Shown here: positions 17,263-28,282 of the stretch, piece by piece | Position numbering within the stretch: position 1 is the first letter of the stretch | Layout: each line of letters begins with the position of its first letter | Source: Zeimonas arvi | GTDB lineage: Bacteria > Pseudomonadota > Gammaproteobacteria > Burkholderiales > Burkholderiaceae_E | Assembly: GCF_008039575.1 (NCBI RefSeq) | Contig: NZ_VDUY01000008.1 | Coordinates: forward strand, 1-64,000 | Direction of reading: 5' to 3' | Length of the DNA stretch: 64,000 nucleotides | Program-made: the position numbers and the translations under genes | The notes under the pieces: generated by a model | What the model was told of the DNA's origin: nothing | Seen by the model: the letters and a program-made list of their open reading frames with translations, nothing else | Database searches by the model: none

Positions 17263-18021
17263 ATGACCCCGCCGACCCGCAAGATGCCCGACTCGCAGAC
17301 ACCAGGCTCGTCGACGACCGAGGCGCCGCCGACCGCGGTGGCGCCCGCCTTCGACCCGCGCCAGGCGGCGGTCGTGGCCGACGGTCCCGAGGCCTTGCCG
17401 GCGGTGGGCTGCGACTGCCTGGCGGCCGATCGGCTGCGCGAGCGCTTCTCGAATCCGCCCCGGTGGTCGCCGGAGATGACCGGCGACCGGATCCGCCTGC
17501 ACGTGGGCCCGCCGCGCCCCGCGGCCGTGCTGTTGCCGATCGTGCTGCACGCCGCCGGTCCGGCGGTGCTCCTCACCCAGCGCACCGCCCACCTGCGCCA
17601 GCACTCCGGGCAGGTCGCGTTTCCGGGCGGCCGTCACGAGCCGGCCGACCGCACGCCGGTGCACACCGCCCTGCGCGAGGCGCACGAAGAGGTCGGTCTG
17701 GAGCCCTCGCGGGTCGAGGTGATCGGCCGCTTGCCCGAGTACCTGACCGGCACCGGTTTCCAGGTCACGCCTGTGGTCGGCCTGGTGGAGCCGGGCTTCG
17801 AGGCCCGCCCCGACCCGCACGAGGTCGCCGCGATCTTCGAGGTGCCGCTCGGGTTCCTGATGGACCCCCGGCATCACCAGCAGCGTCTGATCGAGGTCGC
17901 CGGCGAGCAGAGGATCTTCTGGGCGATGCCCTGGCGGCCTCATCCGGCGGCCGACGAGTACTTCATCTGGGGTGCGACCGCGGCCATGCTTCGCAATCTG
18001 TATCGTCTGCTGAGCGCCTGA
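17263..18021 (+). CDS. Nudix CoA pyrophosphatase (NudL/YeaB type)
   Basis: A 252-residue Nudix hydrolase. The UPF0035 signature (V)LLTQRTAHLRQHSGQVAFPGG precedes the Nudix box GGRHEPAD ... ALREAHEEVGL, which identifies the CoA-pyrophosphatase-like subgroup that cleaves CoA and its derivatives to 4'-phosphopantetheine and adenosine 3',5'-bisphosphate. The N-terminal 45 residues are low-complexity. No good ribosome binding site is visible before ATG 17263, so the start is tentative. The next gene follows after 27 bases. Confidence 0.88.
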   Translation: MTPPTRKMPDSQTPGSSTTEAPPTAVAPAFDPRQAAVVADGPEALPAVGCDCLAADRLRERFSNPPRWSPEMTGDRIRLHVGPPRPAAVLLPIVLHAAGPAVLLTQRTAHLRQHSGQVAFPGGRHEPADRTPVHTALREAHEEVGLEPSRVEVIGRLPEYLTGTGFQVTPVVGLVEPGFEARPDPHEVAAIFEVPLGFLMDPRHHQQRLIEVAGEQRIFWAMPWRPHPAADEYFIWGATAAMLRNLYRLLSA

Positions 18022-18048
18022 ACGGCGACATCCACGAAGGAAGGACCG

Positions 18049-19044
18049 ATGGGATTCTTCGCACTCGTCCTCGCACTGCTGATCGAGCAATCGCGTCCCT
18101 TGCGGCCGGGAAACCGGGTGCATTCGTTGTTCGCGGGTTTCGCGGCGATGGTCCGGCGCAATCTCGACGGTGGCGAGCGCCGGCACGGCGCGATCGGCTG
18201 GGCGGTGGTGATCGGCGGCAGCGTCGCGGCAGTGATGCTGGTCGAGTCGATCGCCCAGGCGATCCATCCGCTCGCGCTCTTTGCCCTGCACGTCTTCGTG
18301 TTGTACTGCACCGTGGGCTTCCGGCAGTTCAGCCAGGCCTTCACCGAGATCCGGATCGCGCTCGCCGCCGACGACGCCGAGGGCGCGCGGCGCGTGCTGT
18401 CGGGATGGCTGCGCGGCGAGGATCCGGCCGAGGAGGCCTTCGCCGACCGCGAGACGACGGTCGCCAGCACCTGCCGCCAGGCCATCGCACACGCGCTGCT
18501 GGCAGCGCACCGCCACGTGCTCGGGCCGCTCTTCTGCTACATCGTCCTGCCGGGCGCGATCGGCCCCGTGCTGTACCGGGTGGCCGAGCTGCTGGTCCGG
18601 CACTGGCAGCGGCGGGACCGCGAGGCGCCCGTGCCGGCTGCGGAGACCGGATCGACGAACGGCGCGGCGACGCCCTGGGCCGCCTTCGCGACCCGCGCCT
18701 TCGCGATCATCGACTGGGTCCCGGTGCGGCTCACCGCTGCCGGCTTCGCGATCGTCGGCAACTTCGAGGACGCCGTCTACTGCTGGCGAGGCGCCAGTGC
18801 CGCCGTCGGGCACTGGGACTCTCGCTCGGTGCTGATGGCGGTGGGCAGCGGCGCGCTCGGCGTGCGGCTCGCCGACCCTGCGCTGGCGCAGCGCTGGGCG
18901 GGCAGCGCGCGGCCCTTCGAGTGCCCGGGCGGCGAGGCGCAGCCGGCCAGCCTGCCGGGGGCGGCCGGCCTGGTCTGGCGTTCGCTGATCCTTTGGATCG
19001 GGCTGTTCGCCCTGATCACGGTCTCGGCCTGGATGGGGCGCTGA
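18049..19044 (+). CDS. CobD/CbiB-family membrane protein
   Basis: A 331-residue polytopic membrane protein related to adenosylcobinamide-phosphate synthase CobD/CbiB. MGFFALVLALLIEQSRPL, RQAIAHALLAAHRHVLGPLF, and a central amphipathic domain fit that family. There are no other cobalamin genes in the window, so a cobalamin role is not supported by context. Its 3' end overlaps the convergent rsgA gene by 29 bases (19016-19044). Confidence 0.78.
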   Translation: MGFFALVLALLIEQSRPLRPGNRVHSLFAGFAAMVRRNLDGGERRHGAIGWAVVIGGSVAAVMLVESIAQAIHPLALFALHVFVLYCTVGFRQFSQAFTEIRIALAADDAEGARRVLSGWLRGEDPAEEAFADRETTVASTCRQAIAHALLAAHRHVLGPLFCYIVLPGAIGPVLYRVAELLVRHWQRRDREAPVPAAETGSTNGAATPWAAFATRAFAIIDWVPVRLTAAGFAIVGNFEDAVYCWRGASAAVGHWDSRSVLMAVGSGALGVRLADPALAQRWAGSARPFECPGGEAQPASLPGAAGLVWRSLILWIGLFALITVSAWMGR

Positions 19045-19948
19045 GCGTTTCCTCGACCAGGCGTCCGTAAAGCTGGAAGCGGCGCGCGTCGATGTTGCCC
19101 GCCTCCGTGGCCGCGCGCACCGCGCAGCCGGGCTCGCCGCGGTGGGTGCAGTCGTTGAAGCGGCAGCGGCCAAGCAGCGGGGCGAACTCGGGCATCGCGT
19201 GCGCGAGTTGCGAGGCCGACAGGTGCGCGATGCCGAAGGTCTGGAAGCCGGGCGTGTCGATCAACCGCGCGTCGGTGGCGACCGCCTCGGGCAGGTCGAA
19301 CAGCCGGGTGAAGGTGGTCGTGTGCCGGCCGGTGGCCAGCGCGGTGGAGATCGCCTGGGTGCGCAGGTCGGCGTCGGGCACCAAGGTGTTGACCAGCGTG
19401 GACTTGCCCATGCCGGACTGGCCGACCAGCAGGGTGGTGCGGCGCTCGAGCCAGCCGCGCAGCGTGTCGCGCACCCGGCTGGCACTGCCGCGGGCCGCGA
19501 TCTCGAACACCGGCAGGCCCAGCGCGCGGCAGGCGTCGAGCCGCGCGCGGATCGCCGCGTGGGCCTCGCCGAGATCGATCTTGTTCGCGATCAGCGCCAC
19601 CGGCACGCCGGCCACCGAGGCGGCGCACAGGATCCGAAGCAGCAGTTCCTCCGAGAAGGGCGGATCGCCCGCCAGCACCACGCCGACCTGGTCCACGTTG
19701 GCAGCGAGCAGCTTGCTGCGCCATTGGTCGCTGCGAAGGATCTGGTTTCGCCTGGGCGAGATCGACTCGATGACCGCCTGGCCCTCGCCGGTGCGGCGGA
19801 TCGAAACGACATCGCCCACGCAGGCGTCGGTGCGCTTGCCGCGGGAGACCGCGATCAGCTCGCCGCCCGTTTGGGCAGGGCGGACCAGGTAGTGGCGGCC
19901 GTAGCTGGCCGTGACCAGCGCGGGTTCGGCTGCGACCAGCGCAGGCAT
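19016..19948 (-). CDS. rsgA: ribosome small subunit-dependent GTPase A
   Basis: A 310-residue circularly permuted GTPase that checks and releases late 30S particles. The permuted order is visible: OB-fold, then G4 ANKIDLGE, then G1 GQSGMGKSTL, then G3 DTPGFQTFG. The C-terminal zinc knuckle is CRFNDCTHRGEPGC. It is the last gene of a minus-strand cluster (M48 protease - phhB - rsgA) with gaps of 10 and 9 bases, and it overlaps the convergent CobD-like gene. Confidence 0.95.
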   Translation of the reverse strand: MPALVAAEPALVTASYGRHYLVRPAQTGGELIAVSRGKRTDACVGDVVSIRRTGEGQAVIESISPRRNQILRSDQWRSKLLAANVDQVGVVLAGDPPFSEELLLRILCAASVAGVPVALIANKIDLGEAHAAIRARLDACRALGLPVFEIAARGSASRVRDTLRGWLERRTTLLVGQSGMGKSTLVNTLVPDADLRTQAISTALATGRHTTTFTRLFDLPEAVATDARLIDTPGFQTFGIAHLSASQLAHAMPEFAPLLGRCRFNDCTHRGEPGCAVRAATEAGNIDARRFQLYGRLVEETLSAPSRPRP

Positions 19949-19957
19949 CGGCTGCGG

Positions 19958-20311
19958 TCAGCCAAGCGCGCGCGCGAAGACCGCGTCGGACTTGGCCGCG
20001 CAGACGAAGTCGTTCTCGGACACGCCGCCCACCGAATGGGTGTTCCAGCGCACCGCGCAGCGGTTGTAGCCGACCTGCAGGTCGGGATGGTGGTCCTCGC
20101 TGTGGACCATCCAGGCCAGCGCGTTCACGAAGGCGATCGTGTCGTGGTAGTCGCGAAACGCGTAGGTGCGTTCGATCGCGCCGTGGCGGAAGGACCAGCC
20201 GGCGAGCTCGGACAACTGCACTTCGATTTCGCTGTCGGTGTAGGCACGCTCGCCTTCCATGGGGCGGGACTTGCGCGACACGAGCTGCTGGCGGGTGAGG
20301 GCGGGTTTCAT
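19958..20311 (-). CDS. phhB: pterin-4a-carbinolamine dehydratase
   Basis: A 117-residue dehydratase (PCD/DCoH family) that dehydrates 4a-hydroxytetrahydropterin, regenerating the cofactor of phenylalanine hydroxylase. The signature SEDHHPDLQVGYNRCAVRWNTH is intact, followed by SENDFVCAAKSD. No phhA is nearby. Position between the M48 protease gene and rsgA in a tight minus-strand cluster. Confidence 0.93.
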   Translation of the reverse strand: MKPALTRQQLVSRKSRPMEGERAYTDSEIEVQLSELAGWSFRHGAIERTYAFRDYHDTIAFVNALAWMVHSEDHHPDLQVGYNRCAVRWNTHSVGGVSENDFVCAAKSDAVFARALG

Positions 20312-20321
20312 CGGGGGCTGC

Positions 20322-21599
20322 TCAGGTGGCGGGCGCGGCCGTCAGTCGTCCGATGCGCTGGACGGCGGGCGGATGCGAATCGTGGAAGGTCGAATGCACC
20401 GGGTCGGGCGTGAGCGTCGAGGCATTGTCCTCGTACAGCTTGACCAGCGCGCTGGCCAGGTGCTTCGGGTCGGTCTGGGCCGCCGCGAAGGCGTCGGCCT
20501 GGAATTCGTGGCGCCGCGAGGCCAGCGCGAACAGCGGCTGCAGCGGGAAGGCGAACACCGGCAGCGCCAGGAAGAACAGCACCAGCGCCGCGGCATCGGC
20601 CATCGCCGGCTCGGGGGTGAGGCCCAGCGCCTGGTAGAACCAGGGTTGGCGCGACAGCCAGCCCAGCAGCCAGAGGCCCGCCAGGCTGATCCCGAAGGTG
20701 AGCGCGATGCGCTTGGGAATGTGCCGCAGCTTGAAGTGGCCGAGCTCGTGGGCGAGCACCGCTTCGATCTCGTCGGCGTCGAGCCTGGCGAGCAGCGTGT
20801 CGAAGAACACGATGCGGCGCGCGCGCCCCAGGCCGGTGAAGTAGGCGTTGCCGTGCGCCGACCGGCGGCTGCCGTCCATCACGAACAGGCCGCGGGCGCG
20901 AAAGCCGCAGCGCGAGAGCAGCGCCTGCACCCGGTCGCGGACCTCCCCTTCCGGCAGCGGCTCGAACCTGTTGAACAAGGGCGCGATCACGGTCGGGAAG
21001 AGCACCATGACCGCCAGGTTGAAGGCCATCCAGGCGATCCAGGTCCACAGCCACCACAGCTCGCCGCTGGCGCGCATCAGCCAGAGCACCAGCGCCAGCA
21101 GCGGCAGCCCCAGCGCAGCGCCGACCAGCGCGCCCTTGAGCGTGTCCGCCACGAACAGCGCCGGGGTCATCCGGTTGAAGCCGAAGCGCTGTTCCAGCCG
21201 GAAGCGCCGCCAGGCCTCGATGGGCAGGTCGACGATGGCGCCGGTGAGCACCACCAGCGCGACGAAGATCGCTGACGCGATCGCAGGCGAGCCCGGGGCG
21301 ATGGCCTGCGCGGCGCCCATCAGCCACTGCAACCCGCCGAGCATCGTGAACCCGATCAGCAGGACGGCGGAGACGACCGTCTCGACGATGCCCAGCCGTA
21401 CGCGCGCGATCGTGTAGTCCGCCGCACGCTGGTGCGCGGCGAGCCCGATCCGGTCGGCGAACCCATTGGGCACCGCGCCCCGGTGACGGGCGACGTGCCT
21501 CACCTGGCGGCTGGCCAGCCAGAAGCGCAGGGCGACCGAGAGCAGCAGCGCGGCGACGAAGAGCAGGGTGAACGGATGCAGGGACGGCGATTCGGTCAA
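20322..21599 (-). CDS. M48-family integral membrane zinc metalloprotease (Ste24-like)
   Basis: A 425-residue membrane protease of the Ste24/CAAX-protease type. The zinc motif is [10 protein letters not shown], with the third ligand expected in [12 protein letters not shown] further on; six to seven hydrophobic segments surround it. [27 protein letters not shown] is the typical segment just before the active site. Such proteins degrade misfolded membrane proteins in bacteria. It is the first gene of the cluster with phhB and rsgA and diverges from orn (117 bases between starts). Confidence 0.93.
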   Translation of the reverse strand: MTESPSLHPFTLLFVAALLLSVALRFWLASRQVRHVARHRGAVPNGFADRIGLAAHQRAADYTIARVRLGIVETVVSAVLLIGFTMLGGLQWLMGAAQAIAPGSPAIASAIFVALVVLTGAIVDLPIEAWRRFRLEQRFGFNRMTPALFVADTLKGALVGAALGLPLLALVLWLMRASGELWWLWTWIAWMAFNLAVMVLFPTVIAPLFNRFEPLPEGEVRDRVQALLSRCGFRARGLFVMDGSRRSAHGNAYFTGLGRARRIVFFDTLLARLDADEIEAVLAHELGHFKLRHIPKRIALTFGISLAGLWLLGWLSRQPWFYQALGLTPEPAMADAAALVLFFLALPVFAFPLQPLFALASRRHEFQADAFAAAQTDPKHLASALVKLYEDNASTLTPDPVHSTFHDSHPPAVQRIGRLTAAPAT

Positions 21600-21715
21600 G
21601 GCGGTTCGGACAGGGTTATCGAGCTTGGCTGGCGCGGGGGCTGGCTGCGGCGGGCCTGGCCGAGCGGGCGCAAGCGGCGCGAAGGGCTGTGGGACAATGC
21701 CGGCCGGAGAAAATT

Positions 21716-22378
21716 ATGTCACAGCCCCCTTCGCAGACTTACTCGCAGACCGCTGCGAACGCCGGCGCCAGCGCTCCCCGCGCGGTACCCGACGAGACCC
21801 GGCTGATCTGGGTCGACATGGAGATGACCGGCCTGAATCCGGCGGTCGACCGGATCATCGAGATCGCGATCGTGGTCACCGACAACGCGCTGCAGGTGGT
21901 GGCGCAGAGCGAGGCGATCGCGATCGCCCAGCCCGACTCGGTGCTCGACGCGATGGACCAGTGGAACAAGTCCACGCATGGGCGCTCGGGGCTGATCGAC
22001 CGGGTCAAGGCCTCGCGCAGCAGCGAGGCCGACGCCGAGCAGGCGATGCTCGCCTTCCTCGCGCCGCTGGTGCCGACCGGCAAGTCGCCGATGTGCGGCA
22101 ACTCGGTCTGCCAGGACCGGCGCTTCATGGCCCGCTACATGCCGCAGCTCGAGGCCTGGTTCCACTACCGGAACCTCGACGTCAGCACGCTCAAGGAGCT
22201 CTGCAAGCGCTGGCGCCCCGACCTGGCCAAGGGCTTCACCAAACGCGGCGCGCACACCGCACTGGCCGACATCGTCGAGTCGATCGACGAGCTGCGCTAC
22301 TACCGCGAACGCTTCCTGGTGCTGTCGATCGAGACCGCCGCGCCTGCGGCCGCCGACGCGCTGCCGCCGCCGGTCTGA
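21716..22378 (+). CDS. orn: oligoribonuclease
   Basis: A 220-residue DEDDh 3'-5' exonuclease that degrades 2-5 nt RNAs and pGpG from cyclic-di-GMP turnover. [12 protein letters not shown], the second acidic motif [16 protein letters not shown] and the DEDDh histidine/aspartate [11 protein letters not shown] are seen. GGAGA lies about 6 bases before the ATG at 21716. A 20-residue Ser/Ala-rich lead and a short Ala-rich tail extend the usual 180 residues. Its 3' end overlaps the convergent MATE gene by 79 bases. Confidence 0.95.
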   Translation: MSQPPSQTYSQTAANAGASAPRAVPDETRLIWVDMEMTGLNPAVDRIIEIAIVVTDNALQVVAQSEAIAIAQPDSVLDAMDQWNKSTHGRSGLIDRVKASRSSEADAEQAMLAFLAPLVPTGKSPMCGNSVCQDRRFMARYMPQLEAWFHYRNLDVSTLKELCKRWRPDLAKGFTKRGAHTALADIVESIDELRYYRERFLVLSIETAAPAAADALPPPV

Positions 22379-23748
22379 ATCCGCGAGGCTGGCTCGCACT
22401 CCCGCCACACGCTGCGCAGGATCAGCGCCAGCAGGACCGACGCGGCCATCAGGCTCGCGCCGGCAGCGATCCAGAAGCCGCGCGCGCCGGCCACCGCCTG
22501 CCCCAGCTGGGAGTCCCCGGCGCCCACGCCGAAGGCCAGCCACCAACCGCCTCCCAGGCCGACGCCCCACAGGCAGACCAGGTAGACCAGCATCGGCAGC
22601 GTGGTGATGCGGTGGGCGCGCAGCACGAAGGTGGCGGTTGCCTGGATCGCGTCGAAGAGGTGGAAGGCGGCCACCAGCGCGACCAGCGGGGCCGCGGCGG
22701 CGGCCACGGCCGCATCGGTGGTGTAGGCGCCGACGATGCCTTCGCGCCCGAACCACAGGGCCGCGGAGATCGCGCAGGCGATCCCGATCGCGAGCCGCAG
22801 GCCGTGGCGGCCGTAGGCACGCGCCCGGTCCGGCCTGCCCGCGCCGATCGATTGCGCCACCATCGTGCTGGTGGCGTTGGCCAGCGCGAGCGGCACCATG
22901 TAGGCGAGTGCGGCCAGGTTCGCCGCGATCTGGTGGCTGGCGGCCACGGTGGCGCCGAGCCGGGCCAGGAACAGCGCCATGAACGCAAAGGAGGTCACCT
23001 CGACCAGATAGGCGCCGCCGATCGGCAGGCCCAGTTGCAGCAGCTCGCGCAGCTGCGCCGTGTCGGGCCGGATCGGCCAGCGGATGCGCAGCGACCGGTA
23101 GATCGGCATCGCGTAGAGCGCGACCAGCGACAGCAGCAGCGACAGCCAGAGCACGATCGCGGTGGCCACCCCGGCGCCCGCGCCCCCGAGCGCCGGCACC
23201 AGCACCTGGCCGGCCTCGGTCTGCCAGCCGTGCATGAACAGCGCATTCAAGGGCAGCTTGAGCGCCACGCCGGCCAGGTTGATCGCCATCACCGTGCGAG
23301 GCCGGGCGATCGCGTTCGACAGCGCATAGAAGACGCGAAAGAGCAGCGCCGCCGGCAACCCGGCGGCCACGGCCAGCAGGTAGCCGCGGGCCACGCCCGC
23401 CACCTCGTCGGGCGCCTGCGCGAACGCCAGCCAGGGTTCGGTCCAGCCGAGCGCGATGCAGCCGGGCACGGCCAGCGCCAGCGCCAGCCAGATGGCCTGG
23501 CCGGTGGCCTCGGCAATGCGCTCGGGCCGGCCCGCGCCCCAGTGCTGGGCCGCGATCGGCGCGAGCGCCAGCAGCACGCCCATCAGGCCCACGTAGACGG
23601 TGATGTAGATGCTGGCGCCCAGGCCCACCGCGGCCACGTCGACCGCGGACAGCCGGCCCGCCATCATCGTGTCGATGACGCCATTGAGCATCACCGCCAC
23701 CTGGCCGATGAAGACCGGCCAGGCGAGCTTCAGGATGTCGCGGTTCAC
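22300..23748 (-). CDS. MATE-family multidrug efflux transporter
   Basis: A 482-residue protein with about 12 membrane helices. [33 protein letters not shown] is the family N-terminus. MATE transporters export cationic drugs in exchange for sodium or protons; substrates cannot be read here. The last 25 residues are a polar tail that overlaps the end of orn. Its ATG overlaps the stop of the upstream glycosyltransferase gene by 4 bases (23745-23748), so the two are co-transcribed. Confidence 0.92.
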   Translation of the reverse strand: MNRDILKLAWPVFIGQVAVMLNGVIDTMMAGRLSAVDVAAVGLGASIYITVYVGLMGVLLALAPIAAQHWGAGRPERIAEATGQAIWLALALAVPGCIALGWTEPWLAFAQAPDEVAGVARGYLLAVAAGLPAALLFRVFYALSNAIARPRTVMAINLAGVALKLPLNALFMHGWQTEAGQVLVPALGGAGAGVATAIVLWLSLLLSLVALYAMPIYRSLRIRWPIRPDTAQLRELLQLGLPIGGAYLVEVTSFAFMALFLARLGATVAASHQIAANLAALAYMVPLALANATSTMVAQSIGAGRPDRARAYGRHGLRLAIGIACAISAALWFGREGIVGAYTTDAAVAAAAAPLVALVAAFHLFDAIQATATFVLRAHRITTLPMLVYLVCLWGVGLGGGWWLAFGVGAGDSQLGQAVAGARGFWIAAGASLMAASVLLALILRSVWRECEPASRIQTGGGSASAAAGAAVSIDSTRKRSR

Positions 23749-25475
23749 TTCCGGAACGGATCGAGCCGGTAGAGCCGGAAGCGCTCGCCGCGCTCGGACC
23801 GCCGCTGGCCCTGCCAGACCGGTTCGGCGTCGCGCAGCCGCTCGGCCGGCGTCTGCGCGATCGGCCCGTCGTCCTGGATCAGCAGCCAGCGACAGGCGCC
23901 GTCATTGTCGAAGCGCGGGCGCGCGAAATAGAGGAAGCTGGCCCGCTGCGCCGGACCCAGGCCGCGGGTGCTCACGCAGTCCTCGGGCGCCGCGGCCAGC
24001 GCGGTGCGCAGCCCCAGGGCCACGTCGCGATAAGTGTTGCGCTCGTTGAACACCGGCAGCCAGAGCGTCATCAGCAGGAACCAGGCGAGGACCAGGCCAC
24101 CGCAGGAAAGCGCCATCGCGCGCCAGATCATCCGCGGCCGGCGGGCGATGCGCCAGCGCACCAGCGCCAGCCAGGCCAGCGTGGCCAGCACCCCCAGCAC
24201 GAGCCCCGGCACGATGCCCGAGGGCATGAAGCCCGGCGCCAGCTGCGAGGCGCGATAGGCCATGCGGGGCGGGAAACCGGTCATCAACGCGATCCACCAG
24301 GCCCAGATCGCCACGCCGAACAGCGTGAAGCTGGTCACCGCGAACCAGTCGATCAGGCTGACGATGCCGCGCCGGAGCGTCGGCAGGCCCACGCCGGCCA
24401 GCAAGGCCAGCGGAAGCGCGGCCGGCAGCAGACGGCCCTCGATGCCCTGCGGCGCGATCAGCGCCTGCAGGCTGAAGGCGGCGGCGGCAAGCAAGGGCAG
24501 TGCCACCGCCGGCTCGGTCCAGCGCTGGCGCCAGCGCCAGATTGCCCAGGTGGCTACCGGCCAGGCAGGCCAGTAGAACCAGGGCGTGGTGCGCACGAAA
24601 TAGGCGAGGCCCTCGATGCTGGGGCCCGAGGCGGTCTCGGCCTGGGCCTGCAGCCAGTCGGCGAGGTGCTGCTGCATGGCAGCGTCGCCCGCGGCCAGCG
24701 CCAGCGGCCAGGCCAGCGCGCCGAGAAGGGTCACCGGGATCGCGGTGGCGAGCATCGGCCTGCGCACCAGGGAGAAGGCCCGGACCAGCGGCGGCAGCGC
24801 GATCAGCAGCATCAGCATGGCGATCGCCAGCGGCAAGCCGCGGCTGAGCAAGGTGGCCGCGATCGCCGCGCCGGCGATCGCCCCGCCGCGTACCGGCCGC
24901 TCCAGCGCGGTGGCGCAGCCGAACAGGAAGGCGGCCACCCAGGTGACCTGCGCTACATCCGCGGTGGTCTCGTGCATCCGGGTGATCAGGCCGAAGGTGG
25001 CCATGGTGACCAGCAACACCGAGTCGGCGATCGCCCGCGCGAAGTCGGTGCTGGTTGCCGAGGCGCCGAACGGGTCCGAAGGCTGCGCGCCAGGGCGGCG
25101 GGCCAGCGCGAAGCTCGCGTACCAGACGAGCGCCAGCGCGGCGGCCAGCAGCAGCACGGTGGCGAGACGGACCATCGCGTGCTCGGTGAACAGCGCGTCG
25201 GGAGCCCAGGGGCTGCCCAGGCGGGCGAAGGCGCCGGCGATCCAGTGGGGCAGGGGCCCCTGCGCCGGCACCATGTCGCCGGCTATGTTGGGCATCAGCC
25301 AGTCGGAAAGCCCGCCGCGGCCCATCGTGAGTGCGATGCCGAAGCCGGCGGCGTCTTCGGTGCGCCAGGGATCGCGACCGACGAAGCCGGGCAGCACGTA
25401 GAGCACGCACAGCAGCAGCAGGCCCCAGCGGGGCAGCTTTCCGGCTTCGATCTCGGTGACGATGAAGGGTCGCAT
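23745..25475 (-). CDS. GT39/ArnT-like membrane glycosyltransferase
   Basis: A 576-residue polytopic protein with roughly 12 hydrophobic segments. The first loop contains GRDPWRTEDAAG, the acidic loop of GT-C enzymes related to protein mannosyltransferases and ArnT. ArnT-like enzymes move a sugar from undecaprenyl phosphate to an acceptor such as lipid A; donor and acceptor here are unknown. A soluble C-terminal domain of about 110 residues follows the last helix. It heads a two-gene unit with the MATE gene. Confidence 0.8.
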   Translation of the reverse strand: MRPFIVTEIEAGKLPRWGLLLLCVLYVLPGFVGRDPWRTEDAAGFGIALTMGRGGLSDWLMPNIAGDMVPAQGPLPHWIAGAFARLGSPWAPDALFTEHAMVRLATVLLLAAALALVWYASFALARRPGAQPSDPFGASATSTDFARAIADSVLLVTMATFGLITRMHETTADVAQVTWVAAFLFGCATALERPVRGGAIAGAAIAATLLSRGLPLAIAMLMLLIALPPLVRAFSLVRRPMLATAIPVTLLGALAWPLALAAGDAAMQQHLADWLQAQAETASGPSIEGLAYFVRTTPWFYWPAWPVATWAIWRWRQRWTEPAVALPLLAAAAFSLQALIAPQGIEGRLLPAALPLALLAGVGLPTLRRGIVSLIDWFAVTSFTLFGVAIWAWWIALMTGFPPRMAYRASQLAPGFMPSGIVPGLVLGVLATLAWLALVRWRIARRPRMIWRAMALSCGGLVLAWFLLMTLWLPVFNERNTYRDVALGLRTALAAAPEDCVSTRGLGPAQRASFLYFARPRFDNDGACRWLLIQDDGPIAQTPAERLRDAEPVWQGQRRSERGERFRLYRLDPFRK

Positions 25476-25570
25476 GTCTCGAGAAGCTTAGCGCTGAGTG
25501 CGGGTGATCATCAGCGCCGAGTGCGGGCAATCGTTGGCGCCGAGCGCGGCCAAGCGTCGGCGCTGCGCGC

Positions 25571-25601
25571 GGCAAAGAAAAGGGCAGCCGAAGCTGCCCT
25601 T
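25571..25601 (-). terminator. Rho-independent terminator downstream of rpmE2
   Basis: On the minus strand: stem AAGGGCAGC / GCTGCCCTT with a TTCG tetraloop, then TTCTTTG. It lies 117 bases after the rpmE2 stop, separating rpmE2 from the glycosyltransferase gene. The 117 bases in between are filled with GCCGG-rich imperfect repeats (25630-25730). Confidence 0.8.
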
Positions 25602-25717
25602 CTCGATTCTTGCGAACCGGCCCTGCTGGCGTATCGGCGCGCCGGCCGGGTCGGCTTGCCCGGAAGCCGGGTCGGCTTCTCCGAAAGGCCGGATCAGCCG
25701 GCCTTCCCCTCGCCGAT

Positions 25718-25972
25718 TCAGCCGGCCTTGCCGGACCGGGCGAACTTCTGGCGGAACTTCTCGACGCGGCCCGCCTCGTTCACGCGCTGCTGCGCGCCGG
25801 TATAGAACGGATGCGACTCGGAGCTCACGTCGAGCTTGAACAGCGGGTATTCCTTGCCGTCGATCGTGATCTTCTCGCGGGTGTTCACGGTCGAGCGCGT
25901 GATGAACCGGAAGTCGCTGGCCATGTCCTGGAAAACGACGTCGCGATACGCGGGGTGGATGCCTTCTTTCAT
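25718..25972 (-). CDS. rpmE2: 50S ribosomal protein L31 type B
   Basis: An 84-residue L31 paralogue of the zinc-independent (C-) type: [21 protein letters not shown], with no CxxC pair, and the conserved [12 protein letters not shown] near residue 55. Type B L31 often replaces the zinc form under zinc limitation; no zinc-type copy is seen in the window, so this may be the only one. It lies downstream of rho on the same strand with a 154-base gap. Confidence 0.96.
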   Translation of the reverse strand: MKEGIHPAYRDVVFQDMASDFRFITRSTVNTREKITIDGKEYPLFKLDVSSESHPFYTGAQQRVNEAGRVEKFRQKFARSGKAG

Positions 25973-26126
25973 CGGGAATACCTCGGTTGGGCTGGCCTGC
26001 GACCGGGTCGGGCTGACTGGCGCAAGGGTTCCGGCCGCGGCGCCATCAGTCGAGTTTGCGCGCGAATCCGGTCAGCAAAGCCCGCAATTATAAGAAAGAT
26101 CGTGCTGTTCTGGCAAGTCTTCCAGG

Positions 26127-27392
<1,266 letters not shown>

Positions 27393-27680
27393 GTAGACGG
27401 GCTCCCCGCTGGGGACGTGGACGGACGGATGTGCGTCGGATGAAGGGATGTCGGACGAAGAGGTGTCGAACGATTGACTGGGCGGCGCAACGACCGCCCT
27501 GGATGCCTGATCGGGAATTCGGCGGATCGCGAGGATCCGGGGCCGGCGGGCCGGGCGCTGGCCGGGGATGCCGGGCCGCTGCCGAGAGAGTTGCCGCCGA
27601 GGCCGGAGGGTTCGGCGGTTCCGGCCCGGAAAGACGTCAGGCTGGCCGCCGGAAGCCCGGCGGCGCGACTTTACAACGAA

Positions 27681-28001
27681 TCAGAGATGGCTGTCCAGAA
27701 ACAGCGTGAGCTGCGACTTGGAAAGCGCGCCGACCTTGGTGTCGACCACCGCGCCGTTGCGGAACAGCATCAGGGTGGGGATGCCGCGGATGCCGTACTT
27801 GGCCGGCACCGACTGGTTCTCGTCGACGTTGACCTTGACCACCCGGATCTTGTCGCCGTAATCGCGAGCGACCTCGTCGAGGATGGGCGCGATCATCTTG
27901 CAGGGGCCGCACCATTCGGCCCAGTAGTCGACCAGGACCGGCAGGTCGGACTCGAGGACTGCCTGTTGGAAGTTCTCGTCGGAAATGTGCTGGATTGACA
28001 T
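27681..28001 (-). CDS. trxA: thioredoxin
   Basis: A 106-residue thioredoxin with active site WCGPC (Cys31, Cys34), DYWAEW before it and the cis-Pro loop [11 protein letters not shown]. It reduces cytosolic disulfides. GGGAG lies about 6 bases before ATG 28001, which gives the canonical N-terminus [11 protein letters not shown]; the frame is open a further 25 codons without family support. Order trxA-rho-rpmE2 on one strand is common in Burkholderiales. Confidence 0.97.
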   Translation of the reverse strand: MSIQHISDENFQQAVLESDLPVLVDYWAEWCGPCKMIAPILDEVARDYGDKIRVVKVNVDENQSVPAKYGIRGIPTLMLFRNGAVVDTKVGALSKSQLTLFLDSHL

Positions 28002-28101
28002 TCTGGCTCCCGCCGGCGCGCCCGCTCGCCCATCGAGATCGGTTGCACGGCCCGGCTTCGTCGGAAACGCCATCATAACGCCGGCTGATAGAATCCGTTC
28101 C

Positions 28102-28203
28102 GGGCGGGCCTCCCCGCAGCGCGGACGGGTGAACCTGGTCAGGTCCGGAAGGAAGCAGCCACAGCCTTTCCCCGCGTGTGCCGGGGTTCCGGCTCGCCCA
28201 CCC
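28102..28203 (+). ncRNA. ffs: signal recognition particle 4.5S RNA
   Basis: The conserved SRP core GGTCAGGTCCGGAAGGAAGC (28137-28156) is present with CAGCC after it, forming the Ffh-binding asymmetric and symmetric loops. The flanks fold back: GGGCGGGC near 28103 pairs with GCTCGCCC near 28193, and GCGTGTGCCGGGG on the 3' side matches the bacterial consensus. A -10-like TAGAAT lies at 28089-28094. Ends are placed by analogy to the E. coli RNA and may be off by a few bases. Confidence 0.93.
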
Positions 28204-28282
28204 GAACACTCATCCGGGTCGCCGGCCCGGCTGGGCCGCGCTACCCGAGCTCCACGCGAACCCCACGCGAACCCGCTTCCCG

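Noticed and set aside
18049-19044. Reading the CobD/CbiB-like protein as evidence of a cobalamin pathway
   Set aside because: No other cobalamin gene is in the window and the neighbours are unrelated, so only family membership is claimed.
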